NCBI GenBank assembly: GCA_050480245.1
Contig: JBCNEQ010000025.1
Reading direction: 5' to 3' (one strand)
DNA: 64,000 nt
Source of the DNA: Anoxybacillus sp050480245
GTDB taxonomy: Bacteria > Bacillota > Bacilli > Bacillales > Anoxybacillaceae
Shown here: piece by piece, positions 24,845 to 34,065 of the stretch
How positions within the stretch are numbered: the first letter of the stretch is position 1
Layout: the number at the start of each line of letters is the position of its first letter
Notes under the pieces: generated by a model
Databases searched by the model: none
What the model was told of the DNA's origin: nothing
Seen by the model: only the letters and a program-made list of their open reading frames with translations
Made by a program: the position numbers and the translations under genes

Positions 24845-24855
24845 GGTGAATAGTG

Positions 24856-25818
24856 ATGAAGCTAAAGGCGATGTATTCGTTTTTAAATGGGGATTTAAAC
24901 CGAATTGAACAAGAATTAAAAGAAACAGTGCAAGCCTATGATCCGCTTGTTAACGAGGCATCGTTACATTTACTTGAGGCGGGTGGAAAACGCATTCGTC
25001 CGGTGTTTGTCTTGCTTGGTGGACAATTTGGCACGTATCATTTCGAGAAGATGAAGCGAGTAGCCGTCGCTCTTGAACTCATTCATATGGCTTCTCTTGT
25101 CCATGATGATGTCATTGACGGCGCGATGTTGCGGCGCGGAAAAGAGACGATTCAAGCCAAATGGGGAAATCAGTTTGCGATGTACGTGGGCGATTATTTA
25201 TTTGCGCGAGCGCTTGAACAAATGTGTGAAATTGACGATCCGGTTGCCCATCACATTTTAGCAAACACCATCGTTGAAGTATGTCGAGGAGAAATTGGGC
25301 AAATTAGTGACAAATATCGATTTGATCAAAATTTGCGTCGTTATTTGCAGCGAATCAAAAGAAAAACAGCTTTGCTCATTGCAGCAAGCTGTCAGCTCGG
25401 TGGCGTCGTTGCAGGAGCGCCTGAGGCTGTTCATAAAAAATTGTATTGGTTCGGCTATTACGTTGGAATGTCCTTTCAAATCACAGATGATATTCTCGAT
25501 TTTATCGGAACGGAAAAACAGCTTGGCAAACCAGCAGGAAGCGATTTATCGCAAGGCCATGTGACGCTCCCTGTTTTGTATGCGATGAAAGAACGAACGT
25601 TAAAAGAACAAATTATGAAAGTGAATGAACATACGACAAGTCGCGAAATGGCAGATTTAATAGACGGTATTAAACGAACAAACGCCATTGAAAAATCGTA
25701 TGAGCTCGGGGATCGCTATTTACAAAAAGCGCTTCGCATGTTGCAAACATTGCCACGTAATCGCGCTTGGACTGCGCTTTATAACATTGCAAAATATATT
25801 GGAAAACGAAAATATTAA
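24856..25818 (+). CDS. hepT: Heptaprenyl diphosphate synthase component 2
   Basis: 320 residues. Catalytic trans-prenyltransferase subunit. First aspartate-rich motif DDVID at 84-88 and second DDILD in the 210s, with GGKRIRP for IPP binding. ATG 24856 follows AAGGTGA; an adjacent GTG 24853 is possible. Completes the menaquinone side-chain operon. Confidence 0.97.
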   Translation: MKLKAMYSFLNGDLNRIEQELKETVQAYDPLVNEASLHLLEAGGKRIRPVFVLLGGQFGTYHFEKMKRVAVALELIHMASLVHDDVIDGAMLRRGKETIQAKWGNQFAMYVGDYLFARALEQMCEIDDPVAHHILANTIVEVCRGEIGQISDKYRFDQNLRRYLQRIKRKTALLIAASCQLGGVVAGAPEAVHKKLYWFGYYVGMSFQITDDILDFIGTEKQLGKPAGSDLSQGHVTLPVLYAMKERTLKEQIMKVNEHTTSREMADLIDGIKRTNAIEKSYELGDRYLQKALRMLQTLPRNRAWTALYNIAKYIGKRKY

Positions 25819-25826
25819 AAGAAAAA

Positions 25827-25840
25827 TTAAAACGTTTTCA
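25827..25840. promoter_or_regulatory. Near-consensus cre-like palindrome before ndk
   Basis: TTAAAACGTTTTCA matches the cre consensus at 13 of 14 positions (the G is missing) and lies ten bases upstream of the ndk -35 box. Confidence 0.35.
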
Positions 25841-25849
25841 TGGTGAATA

Positions 25850-25878
25850 TTGCTAACTTGCATGCAGAATGTTATAAT
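25850..25878 (+). promoter_or_regulatory. Promoter of ndk
   Basis: TTGCTA (25850-25855), 17-base spacer, TATAAT (25873-25878). Confidence 0.75.
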
Positions 25879-25929
25879 TGCTGAGGAGTCATTTCCAATA
25901 CATAACGTATCAGGGGTGGAGAATTTGTC

Positions 25930-26376
25930 ATGGAAAGAACATTTCTAATGGTCAAACCAGATGGGGTACAACGCGGTGTTATCGGTGACATCGTAGCACG
26001 TTTTGAACGGAAAGGTTTTCAGCTTGTTGGCGCAAAATTGATGCAAGTATCGCGCGAGCTTGCTGAACAACATTACGCAGAGCATAAAGAGCGCCCGTTT
26101 TTCGGTGAGCTTGTTGAATTTATTACGTCCGGTCCAGTATTTGCGATGGTATGGGAAGGCGAGAACGTCATCGCTACAGCGCGTCAAATGATGGGCAAAA
26201 CAAATCCGCAAGAAGCGTTGCCAGGTACGATTCGTGGAGATTTCGGTTTAACGGTCGGAAAAAACATCATTCACGGTTCCGACTCAAAAGAGAGCGCAGC
26301 GCGCGAAATTCAACTATTTTTCAAAGAAGAAGAACTCGTTTCTTACAACAAGCTGATGAACGAGTGGGTATACTAA
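25930..26376 (+). CDS. ndk: Nucleoside diphosphate kinase
   Basis: 148 residues. Transfers phosphate between nucleoside tri- and diphosphates through phosphohistidine H115 in NIIHGSDS. N-terminus MERTFLMVKPDGVQRG and the VMVWEGENV-type strand are typical. Standard length. Own promoter and terminator. Confidence 0.98.
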   Translation: MERTFLMVKPDGVQRGVIGDIVARFERKGFQLVGAKLMQVSRELAEQHYAEHKERPFFGELVEFITSGPVFAMVWEGENVIATARQMMGKTNPQEALPGTIRGDFGLTVGKNIIHGSDSKESAAREIQLFFKEEELVSYNKLMNEWVY

Positions 26377-26378
26377 AA

Positions 26379-26412
26379 AAGGTAGGCACATGCCTATCTT
26401 TATTTTTTTATT
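26379..26412 (+). terminator. Intrinsic terminator after ndk
   Basis: AAGGTAGGC pairs with GCCTATCTT (one G-T) around ACAT, followed by a T-rich run. Confidence 0.85.
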
Positions 26413-26474
26413 CCTGTTTTTTCGCATTTTCGTTATACTGTACTTATGAAAGAAAAGGAAGAGGAGTTTTTTGT

Positions 26475-27245
26475 ATGAGTGATTATCAACAATTTATTGC
26501 AAACGTCAAACGGAAAACAGGCATTGATTTAGCGCTTTATAAAGAAGCGCAAATGAAACGGCGATTAACTTCTCTCTACGAAAAAAAAGGATTTAAAAAT
26601 TTTGATGAATTTTTTCGCGCGATGAATCACGACCAAGCGTTGTTTCATGAGTTTTTAGATCGCATGACCATTAACGTATCTGAATTTTTCCGCAATGCGA
26701 AACGATGGGAAGTGCTTGAGAAAAAAATTATTCCGAAAATTCTTAAAAAAAATAGACGGCTTAAAGTGTGGAGTGCTGCATGTTCAACGGGGGAAGAGCC
26801 GTATACGTTAGCGATTATTTTGTCAAAGTTCATGCCGTTATCGCAAGTGTCTGTATTAGCAACGGACATTGACGATAATGCGATGGCGCGGGCGAAGCTT
26901 GGCATTTATATGGAACGGTCTCTTCAAGAAGTGCCGGAAGATGTGAAGAAAAAGTTTTTTGTACAGGAAGGGTCTTATTACAAAGTTGTAGATGATATTA
27001 AACGAACAGTCACGTTTAAAAAACATAATTTGCTTGCCGATCCGTTTGATACGAATTTTGATTTAATTGTTTGTCGCAACGTGCTTATTTACTTTACGGA
27101 AGAAGCGAAGCATGAATTGTATTTAAAATTTAATCGCGCTCTCCGTCCTGGCGGTATTTTTTTCATCGGTAGTACCGAACAAATTTTTAATCCGACAGCA
27201 TATGGATTTGAAGTAGAGGATACATTTTTTTACCGAAAAATATAG
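26475..27245 (+). CDS. cheR: Chemotaxis protein methyltransferase CheR
   Basis: 256 residues, the B. subtilis length. Methylates glutamates of chemoreceptors using SAM. N-terminal helical recognition domain (TIN near NVSEFFRN), SAM domain with SAACSTGEEPYTLA and the CRNVLIYF motif. ATG 26475 has AGGAAGAGGAG upstream; in-frame codons before it have no site. Placement before the aro genes is conserved in Bacillus. Confidence 0.96.
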   Translation: MSDYQQFIANVKRKTGIDLALYKEAQMKRRLTSLYEKKGFKNFDEFFRAMNHDQALFHEFLDRMTINVSEFFRNAKRWEVLEKKIIPKILKKNRRLKVWSAACSTGEEPYTLAIILSKFMPLSQVSVLATDIDDNAMARAKLGIYMERSLQEVPEDVKKKFFVQEGSYYKVVDDIKRTVTFKKHNLLADPFDTNFDLIVCRNVLIYFTEEAKHELYLKFNRALRPGGIFFIGSTEQIFNPTAYGFEVEDTFFYRKI

Positions 27246-27284
27246 CTGCGACTGAACTCGGTCGTTTTCTGTGCAATTAAGGGG

Positions 27285-27313
27285 TTACATGCTTGGAAAA
27301 AATGTGTTATATT
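27285..27313 (+). promoter_or_regulatory. Promoter of the aromatic supraoperon
   Basis: TTACAT (27285-27290), 17-base spacer, extended -10 TGTTATATT (27305-27313), 40 bases before the chorismate synthase start. Confidence 0.65.
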
Positions 27314-27353
27314 CATACATAATTGCTTTAAAGAGATGAAGGGAGAGAGGAAA

Positions 27354-28523
27354 TTGCGGTACTTAACAGCAGGTGAATCTCACGGTCCACAATTGACAAC
27401 AATTATCGAAGGTGTTCCAGCAGGATTGACGCTTCTAGCAGAGCATATTAACGAAGACTTGGCGCGGCGACAAAAAGGATATGGTCGCGGACGACGCATG
27501 CAAATTGAAAAAGACGAAGTGAAAATTTTAAGCGGTGTTCGCCACGGGAAAACGCTCGGTTCTCCCATTACGCTGGTCGTTGAAAACCGCGATTGGAAAC
27601 ATTGGACGAACATTATGAGCATTGAGCCGCTTATTGATGAAACAGAAGACGTTAAGCGAAAAGTAACGCGTCCGCGTCCGGGCCATGCGGATTTAAATGG
27701 GGCAATAAAATACGGTCATCGCGATATGCGCAACGTGTTAGAGCGCTCATCTGCGCGAGAAACGACGGTACGCGTGGCGGCTGGAGCGGTAGCGAAACGC
27801 ATTTTAGCGGAGTTAGGCATTCGCATCGCAAGCCACGTCGTTGAAATTGGAGGAGTAAAGGCGGAAAATACCGCATATACGTCGCTTGAAGAGTTGCAAC
27901 GAGTAACAGAACAATCTCCTGTTCGTTGTTTTGATGCGGAAGCGGAAAGAAAGATGATGGCTGCAATTGATGAAGCAAAACAAAAAGGAGACTCTATTGG
28001 TGGAATTGTAGAGGTCATTGTCGAAGGTGTTCCTGTTGGTGTCGGCAGCTACGTTCATTATGATCGAAAGTTAGATGCAAAAATTGCAGCTGCGATGGTT
28101 AGCATTAATGCGTTTAAAGGGGTTGAATTTGGCATCGGCTTTGAAGCGGCACGCCGTTTTGGAAGCGAGGTACACGACGAAATCGTATGGAATCCAGAAA
28201 CAGGATATACGCGCAAAACGAATCGCCTTGGCGGATTTGAAGGCGGAATGACGACAGGTATGCCGATTGTCGTGCGCGGGGTGATGAAGCCGATTCCGAC
28301 GTTATATAAACCGCTGATGAGTGTCGATATCGAAACGAAAGAACCGTTTGCAGCAAGCATTGAGCGTTCAGATAGTTGCGCAGTTCCAGCGGCAAGCGTC
28401 GTTGCTGAGGCAGTTGTAGCATGGGAAATTGCGAATGCGATTGTCGAACAATTTGGACAAGATCGTATGGATCTTATTATTGAAAATGTCGAAAACATGC
28501 GCCGGTACGCAAAGGAGTTTTAA
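27354..28523 (+). CDS. aroC: Chorismate synthase
   Basis: 389 residues (aroF in B. subtilis). FMN-dependent formation of chorismate from EPSP. Motifs GESHGP at about 7-12, GYGRGRRMQIE, RPGHAD, and RSSARETT. Start TTG 27354 gives MRYLTAGESHGP as in the family, with GGGAGAGAGG three bases upstream; the in-frame ATG at 27336 overlaps that site. First gene of the supraoperon. Confidence 0.97.
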   Translation: MRYLTAGESHGPQLTTIIEGVPAGLTLLAEHINEDLARRQKGYGRGRRMQIEKDEVKILSGVRHGKTLGSPITLVVENRDWKHWTNIMSIEPLIDETEDVKRKVTRPRPGHADLNGAIKYGHRDMRNVLERSSARETTVRVAAGAVAKRILAELGIRIASHVVEIGGVKAENTAYTSLEELQRVTEQSPVRCFDAEAERKMMAAIDEAKQKGDSIGGIVEVIVEGVPVGVGSYVHYDRKLDAKIAAAMVSINAFKGVEFGIGFEAARRFGSEVHDEIVWNPETGYTRKTNRLGGFEGGMTTGMPIVVRGVMKPIPTLYKPLMSVDIETKEPFAASIERSDSCAVPAASVVAEAVVAWEIANAIVEQFGQDRMDLIIENVENMRRYAKEF

Positions 28524-28525
28524 CG

Positions 28526-29662
28526 ATGAAACGCATTCACATCGCTACGCCGTCGAAACGATATGAAGTCGTTATTGGAAATGAACTATTACCTATGCTT
28601 GATCGCATGATTGACCGCGCCTGTCCAAATGTGACAGCAGTACTCATTATTACAGATGAAACGGTTGCTTCGCTTTATTTAGCTGATGTGCAGCATGTTC
28701 TTCGTCAAACATATGACCGTGTATACACACATATCATTCCGAGTGGCGAGGAAGCAAAGTCGTTTGAGCAGTTTTATGCATGCCATACCGCAGCGCTCAC
28801 ATCCCATCTTGATCGTGATTCATTAATCGTCGCGCTTGGCGGGGGGGTTGTCGGGGATTTAGCTGGTTTTGTCGCAGCGACATATATGCGTGGCATTCGA
28901 TTTGTTCAAGTGCCGACGACGTTACTAGCGCATGATAGTGCTGTTGGTGGAAAAACAGCCATTAACCATCCGCTTGGAAAAAATATGATTGGCGCTTTTT
29001 ATCAGCCAGAGCTCGTTTTTTATGATATTTCCTTGCTCGCTACGCTCCCTGAACGAGAAATGCGGTCGGGATTTGCTGAAGTGATTAAACATGCCCTAAT
29101 TTATGATCGTGTTTTTTTTGGCTGGTTACAAGCGAACGTGCAAAAGCTAGATGACTTGCGTGGTGACGAGTTACAATACGCGATTCAAAAAGGGATTGAA
29201 ATTAAAGCAGCCATTGTTGCACAAGACGAAAAAGAACATGATGTTCGCGCGCATTTAAACTTCGGTCATACGCTCGGTCATGCGTTAGAAAGCGAGCTCG
29301 GTTATGGGGTGATGACGCATGGAGATGCGGTTGCCCTCGGCATGTTATTTGCGATTTTTGTAAGCGAACGTTTTTACAAGCAACCGCTTTTTTATTCATC
29401 GTTTCGGACGCTGTTTCATCATTACGGTTTTCCGACATCGCTTCCGTCACACGTATCGCCGGAACGTTTGCTTGCAAAAATGAAAAAAGATAAAAAAACG
29501 AAAGAGCAAACGGTGCGCATGGTACTAATGAAAGAGATCGGAACGGTATGCGTAGAACGTATAAGCGATGAGCAATTACTGCAATGGTTATACGCGTTTG
29601 CTGAAGAAGGAGGGGAAAAGTGTGATTCGAGCCATTCGCGGAGCAACGACCGTGAACGATAA
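28526..29662 (+). CDS. aroB: 3-dehydroquinate synthase
   Basis: 378 residues. NAD- and zinc-dependent conversion of DAHP to 3-dehydroquinate. GGGVVGDLAGF at about 108-118, PTTLLAHDSAVGGKTAIN, and zinc ligands in HLNFGHTLGH. The C-terminal 15 or so residues (rich in Ser, Arg, Asp) run into aroH in another frame, giving a 41-base overlap and a slightly long protein. Confidence 0.96.
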   Translation: MKRIHIATPSKRYEVVIGNELLPMLDRMIDRACPNVTAVLIITDETVASLYLADVQHVLRQTYDRVYTHIIPSGEEAKSFEQFYACHTAALTSHLDRDSLIVALGGGVVGDLAGFVAATYMRGIRFVQVPTTLLAHDSAVGGKTAINHPLGKNMIGAFYQPELVFYDISLLATLPEREMRSGFAEVIKHALIYDRVFFGWLQANVQKLDDLRGDELQYAIQKGIEIKAAIVAQDEKEHDVRAHLNFGHTLGHALESELGYGVMTHGDAVALGMLFAIFVSERFYKQPLFYSSFRTLFHHYGFPTSLPSHVSPERLLAKMKKDKKTKEQTVRMVLMKEIGTVCVERISDEQLLQWLYAFAEEGGEKCDSSHSRSNDRER

Positions 29663-30002
29663 CGATGAACGAGAAATTGTGGACGAAACGAAACGACTGT
29701 TAACGGAAATGATCCGTCAAAACGATGTAAGCGCAGAAGATGTCGTATCGGTACTTATTTCGATGACCGACGATCTAAATGCCGCGTTTCCAGCTAAAGC
29801 GTTGCGTTATCTTGACGGTTGGACGTACGTCCCAGTCATGTGCATGCGCGAAATTAACGTTCCCCACTCATTGCCGAAATGTATTCGCATCATGATGACG
29901 GTACATACGACGCGTGCACAACAAGACATCCGTCACGTGTATTTACGCGAAGCAGTCCAACTTCGTCCGGATTTATCGTTGACAAAAAAGTCAGAAATAT
30001 AA
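29622..30002 (+). CDS. aroH: Chorismate mutase AroH
   Basis: 126 residues, the monofunctional trimeric AroH type. Converts chorismate to prephenate. Active-site residues appear in MIRAIRGATT (Arg near 6) and in VPVMCMREINVPHSLPKCIR. GTG 29622 follows AGGAGGGG. Overlaps aroB. The trp promoter starts inside its 3' end. Confidence 0.95.
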   Translation: MIRAIRGATTVNDNDEREIVDETKRLLTEMIRQNDVSAEDVVSVLISMTDDLNAAFPAKALRYLDGWTYVPVMCMREINVPHSLPKCIRIMMTVHTTRAQQDIRHVYLREAVQLRPDLSLTKKSEI

Positions 30003-30008
30003 TATGAT
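29979..30008 (+). promoter_or_regulatory. Internal trp promoter
   Basis: Perfect TTGACA (29979-29984), 18-base spacer, TATGAT (30003-30008). It lies in the last codons of aroH, so trpEDCFBA and downstream genes can be read both from here and from the upstream aro promoter. Confidence 0.8.
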
Positions 30009-30019
30009 AACCTATAAGT

Positions 30020-30119
30020 GAGCTGAGTAGAGTAAGAGTTGAGTAGAGAATGAGTGAGAGCGGAGCAGAGGATGGTTGAGATATTCACGCCTAAAGACTG
30101 CTCGTCTTTAGGTTTTTTT
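30020..30119 (+). promoter_or_regulatory. TRAP-binding site and trp attenuator
   Basis: Eleven GAG triplets start at 30020, 30025, 30030, 30036, 30041, 30046, 30052, 30058, 30063, 30068 and 30078, mostly 2-3 bases apart, the last after seven. Eleven matches the TRAP ring. GAGCAG (30063-30068), inside triplets 9-10, is complementary to CTGCTC (30098-30103), giving an antiterminator core that TRAP binding would block. The terminator is the CCTAAAGAC / GTCTTTAGG hairpin (30090-30112) with seven T. When tryptophan is high, TRAP binds and transcription should stop. Confidence 0.92.
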
Positions 30120-30170
30120 GTTTCCTCTTTGTTTCCCCTCATGTTCATTCTCCAAGAAAGGAGAACGATC

Positions 30171-31676
30171 ATGAATACAACTGCATTTTTACAAGCAGCT
30201 TCCCATTTTCGGACGATTCCGATTGTGCGGCGCTTTTTTGCCGACACGTTCCAGCCGATTCAACTATTTATGGCTTTACGTGATGAAGCGACATTTCTGC
30301 TTGAAAGCGGAGATGAAATGTCCCCGTGGTCGCGTTATTCGTTTATTGGTGTTCGTCCATTCATGTCGATTGAAAGCGACGATGGCAAGCAGTTTTTTGT
30401 GAAAGAACAGCAACGGTTGCTGATACGCACAGCGACAATACAAGAAGCGTTTGCTTTCATGCAACATCATTTGAACGTTCAACCGTTGTCATTAGACGTT
30501 CCGTTTCGCGGGGGAGCTGTCGGTTATATAAGCTACGACTTTATTTCTTCAATCGAAAAAGTTCCATTTCATGTGTATAACGATTTACAAATGAAAATTG
30601 TTCATTTTGTTGTTTGTGAATCTCTTTTTGCTTTTGACCATGTAAAAAAAGAGTTGTTGCTTATCCATTATGTTCGTTTAGAAGAAACAGACGACGAAAC
30701 AAAACGAATAGAAAAGTATGAAGCAGCTTGTCAAAGAATAGACGAACTTGCACGCCGAATGGTGCACGGTTGCGATGAACAAGCACATATGATGTTCGAA
30801 CGAAACATGCCCGTTTCGTTCGATCGCGTCCGTTCGAATATGGATCGCCAAACGTTTTATCAAGCGGTTGAACGAATTCAATCATATATTGCGAGCGGTG
30901 ATATTTTTCAAGCTGTTTTGTCACAACGATTTGCAATCGAAACGTCTATTGATGGATTTGAACTATATCGTTTGTTACGTCTATTAAATCCATCACCATA
31001 TTTATTTTATTTAAATATTGGCGAAGAACAGATTGTCGGTAGCTCTCCAGAGAAGCTCATTCAAGTGCGAAATCGGGAGCTCGAAATCGACCCGATCGCT
31101 GGTACGCGCCGTCGCGGCAAAAATGAACAAGAAGACGCTTCGCTTATGAACGAGTTGCTTCATGACCCGAAAGAACGAGCGGAACATTATATGCTTGTCG
31201 ATTTAGCGCGCAATGATATTGGTCGCGTCGCTATGTATGGGACGGTGCGTACGCCGCAATTTATGCAAATCGGGAAGTTTTCGCACGTTATGCATTTAAT
31301 TTCAAAAGTAACAGGAACGCTTCGAGACGATGTTCACCCACTTGATGCGCTCATCGCTGCTTTTCCTGCTGGAACGGTGAGCGGGGCACCAAAAATTCGG
31401 GCGATGCAAATTATTCAGGAGCTAGAGCCGACAGCGCGCAACGTATATGCTGGTGCGATTGCATATATCGGCTTTGATGGAAACATTGATTCATGTATAG
31501 CCATTCGCACAGCTGTATTAAAAAATGAAGTGGCATATGTGCAAGCGGGGGCGGGAGTCGTTGCCGATTCATTGCCTGCATTGGAATGGAAAGAAACGCG
31601 AAATAAAGCGAGCGCTTTAATTCATGCGATTCAGCTTGCAGAGTACGTATTTAAAGGGGGAGAACAACGTGTTTGA
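30171..31676 (+). CDS. trpE: Anthranilate synthase component I
   Basis: 501 residues. Chorismate plus ammonia to anthranilate. Chorismate-binding C-terminal domain with DIFQAVLSQRF, PIAGTRRRG, and FPAGTVSGAPKIRAM. The glutamine amidotransferase partner (TrpG/PabA) is not in this operon, as in B. subtilis where it lies in the folate operon. ATG 30171 follows AAAGGAG. Overlaps trpD by 8 bases. Confidence 0.97.
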   Translation: MNTTAFLQAASHFRTIPIVRRFFADTFQPIQLFMALRDEATFLLESGDEMSPWSRYSFIGVRPFMSIESDDGKQFFVKEQQRLLIRTATIQEAFAFMQHHLNVQPLSLDVPFRGGAVGYISYDFISSIEKVPFHVYNDLQMKIVHFVVCESLFAFDHVKKELLLIHYVRLEETDDETKRIEKYEAACQRIDELARRMVHGCDEQAHMMFERNMPVSFDRVRSNMDRQTFYQAVERIQSYIASGDIFQAVLSQRFAIETSIDGFELYRLLRLLNPSPYLFYLNIGEEQIVGSSPEKLIQVRNRELEIDPIAGTRRRGKNEQEDASLMNELLHDPKERAEHYMLVDLARNDIGRVAMYGTVRTPQFMQIGKFSHVMHLISKVTGTLRDDVHPLDALIAAFPAGTVSGAPKIRAMQIIQELEPTARNVYAGAIAYIGFDGNIDSCIAIRTAVLKNEVAYVQAGAGVVADSLPALEWKETRNKASALIHAIQLAEYVFKGGEQRV

Positions 31677-32679
31677 ACGGTTGTTGCATAAATGTGCCAC
31701 GCACGAAACGTTAACGGAACAAGAAGCGTATGAAGCGATGAACGCGATGATGAGTGGGGAGGTGGATGAAAAACAAGTCGCTGCTTTTTTAGCCTTGCTG
31801 CGGTTTCGCGGTGAAACGGTCGATGAGCTTGTCGGTTTTATTCGAGCGATGCACAAACAAATGCGAACGATTTGTTTCGATGAGCCGGTAATCGATACGT
31901 GTGGCACGGGAGGAGATGGAAAAGGAACGTTCAATATTTCGACAGCAGTGGCCTTGCTTGTCGCATCGCTCGATATCCCTGTTGCGAAGCATGGCAATCG
32001 TGCCGTCTCATCGACAAGCGGAAGCGCCAATGTGATCGAGCATTTCCTTATTCCGATGCCAAAGACGGAAGAAGAAGCAAAGCAAGCGTTACGTACACAT
32101 CGGCTCGTTTTTTTATTCGCCCCATTTTACCATGAAGCGATGAAATATGTGGCGCCCGTTCGCCAAAGTTTAAAAATGCGCACTACATTTAATTTGCTCG
32201 GACCGCTCGTCAATCCCGCCCGGCCGAAACGGCAAGTCATTGGGGTGCATAATGCAAAAGATGCTATGAAAATGGCAGAAGCGCTGCAACGAATCGGAAC
32301 GGAACATACCGTTTTTGTTACAAGCTATGACGGTTTAGATGAGTGCAGCATTGCTTCCGAAACGCAATGGATTGAACTGAAACATGGCCGCATTATTCAA
32401 CGTGTCATTGCTCCAGAAGATGTAGGATTACCGCGCGGTTGCTTAGCCGACATATGTGTCCGCAGCGTAAGCGAAAGTGCGAAGCTAATTGAAAATGTGT
32501 TTGCGAATCGCGCGAACGAAAGTGCGAAAAATGTCGTTTTACTGAATGCGGGTGTTGCTTTATATGTTGCTGGTGCGGCAACCGATATAATCGATGGAGT
32601 AAATATGGCGAAACAGGCGATTGAAACAGGGCGTGCATATGCGTATTTGCAACGATTGCGAGGTGAAATTTATGCTTGA
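31669..32679 (+). CDS. trpD: Anthranilate phosphoribosyltransferase
   Basis: 336 residues. Joins PRPP to anthranilate. DTCGTGGDGKGTFNIST at about 79-95 is the PRPP loop; KHGNRAVSSTSGSAN is the second signature. GTG 31669 follows AGGGGGAG and overlaps trpE. Overlaps trpC by 8 bases. Confidence 0.97.
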   Translation: MFERLLHKCATHETLTEQEAYEAMNAMMSGEVDEKQVAAFLALLRFRGETVDELVGFIRAMHKQMRTICFDEPVIDTCGTGGDGKGTFNISTAVALLVASLDIPVAKHGNRAVSSTSGSANVIEHFLIPMPKTEEEAKQALRTHRLVFLFAPFYHEAMKYVAPVRQSLKMRTTFNLLGPLVNPARPKRQVIGVHNAKDAMKMAEALQRIGTEHTVFVTSYDGLDECSIASETQWIELKHGRIIQRVIAPEDVGLPRGCLADICVRSVSESAKLIENVFANRANESAKNVVLLNAGVALYVAGAATDIIDGVNMAKQAIETGRAYAYLQRLRGEIYA

Positions 32680-33433
32680 AACGATTTTGCAAACAAAAAA
32701 AGAAGAAGTGGCATCATTACAATTGCCAGAAGCATGCGAACAACTTCCTCGTCGCTCGTTTTATGACGCCTTGGCGAATCCGCATCGTTTTTTAGGGTTA
32801 ATTGCTGAAGTGAAAAAAGCATCGCCATCGAAAGGCGTCATTCGGCAACAAATGAATGTCGTTGACATCGCATGTGCATACGAACGAGCAGGTGCTGATG
32901 CTGTATCTGTATTAACAGATGAACAATATTTCGCTGGGCATCGGTCATATGTGACGAAGGTGAAACAACACATTCATATACCAATTTTACGTAAAGACTT
33001 TATTATCGATCGCAAACAACTGGTCGAAAGCGTCCGTATTGGCGCAGATGCGATTTTGCTTATCGGTGAAGCGCTCGATCCGTCTTTTTTACACGAATTA
33101 TATGAAGAAGCGCACGAAATGGGATTGCAATGTTTAGTGGAAGTGCATGCACCGCAAACGGTAGATGCGATTTTAAAACGGTTCACACCGAAAGTGATCG
33201 GCATTAATAATCGCGATTTAAAGACGTTTCAAACATCGCTTCATGTGACAGAACAAATCGTTCCGCTTTTGCCGAATTGCATCATTGTTAGCGAAAGTGG
33301 CATTCACACATATGATGACGTACAAACTGTTCGCCAAGCAGGTGCTCATGCGATGCTCGTCGGTGAAGCGCTTATGCGCAAACGAGATGTTGGTGTGGCC
33401 GTTTATGAATTATTTGGGGAGCGGTATGTATGA
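32672..33433 (+). CDS. trpC: Indole-3-glycerol phosphate synthase
   Basis: 253 residues, TIM barrel. AEVKKASPSKG (catalytic Glu and Lys), LRKDFI, GINNRDL and VSESGI segments in order. ATG 32672 after GAGGTGA. Overlaps trpF by ATGA. Confidence 0.97.
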   Translation: MLETILQTKKEEVASLQLPEACEQLPRRSFYDALANPHRFLGLIAEVKKASPSKGVIRQQMNVVDIACAYERAGADAVSVLTDEQYFAGHRSYVTKVKQHIHIPILRKDFIIDRKQLVESVRIGADAILLIGEALDPSFLHELYEEAHEMGLQCLVEVHAPQTVDAILKRFTPKVIGINNRDLKTFQTSLHVTEQIVPLLPNCIIVSESGIHTYDDVQTVRQAGAHAMLVGEALMRKRDVGVAVYELFGERYV

Positions 33434-34065
33434 CCGTTTTAAAATATTGCGGTAATCGCTCATTTCATGACGTACAGCTTGTTGCACACAGCAAGGCGGA
33501 TTATATCGGGTTCGTTTTTGCTGAAAGTAAACGGAAGGTCGAACCGAAAGATGTGAAACAATGGTTATCTTTCGTTGAACTTGGTGCAAAACAAATCGTT
33601 GGCGTCTTTGTCCACCCAACGATTTGCTCTGTCGCTTCTGTTCTGGAACACGTTCCTTTATCGATTATTCAATGTCACGGCATGGAGACGGTTCAGACGG
33701 TGAAACAATTAAAAGAATCGTTTCACATCCCTGTTTGGAAAGCGATTCACCATGCCCCTGGGGCGTGGTCATATATGCGTGTATGGGAAGGAATCGCAGA
33801 CGGTTTCGTTATTGATAGCGGGCGAAAAGGAGCATGGGGTGGAACAGGCATCTCATTTGATTGGGCCGATGTTCCTTCTTACATGGAGGAGGCAAATCGC
33901 CAAGGTGTTCCTTGCTTCATCGCAGGAGGCATTACGCCAGACAACGTTGAGCAACTGGTAGCATATGAACCGTTTGGCATAGATATTAGTAGTGGAATTG
34001 AAGAAAATGAACGGAAAAGTGAGCAGAAAATGAAAACAATTGAACAGAAGGTGAAAACATGTTGA
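33430..34065 (+). CDS. trpF: Phosphoribosylanthranilate isomerase
   Basis: 211 residues. Catalytic Cys7 in LKYCGNRS and general acid Asp in FVIDSG, with the phosphate loop IAGGITPDN. The KYCG variant of the usual KICG matches Bacillus TrpF. The protein ends in a Lys/Glu-rich tail of about 20 residues made of repeated QKM/QKV-type units. Overlaps trpB by 7 bases. Confidence 0.95.
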   Translation: MTVLKYCGNRSFHDVQLVAHSKADYIGFVFAESKRKVEPKDVKQWLSFVELGAKQIVGVFVHPTICSVASVLEHVPLSIIQCHGMETVQTVKQLKESFHIPVWKAIHHAPGAWSYMRVWEGIADGFVIDSGRKGAWGGTGISFDWADVPSYMEEANRQGVPCFIAGGITPDNVEQLVAYEPFGIDISSGIEENERKSEQKMKTIEQKVKTC

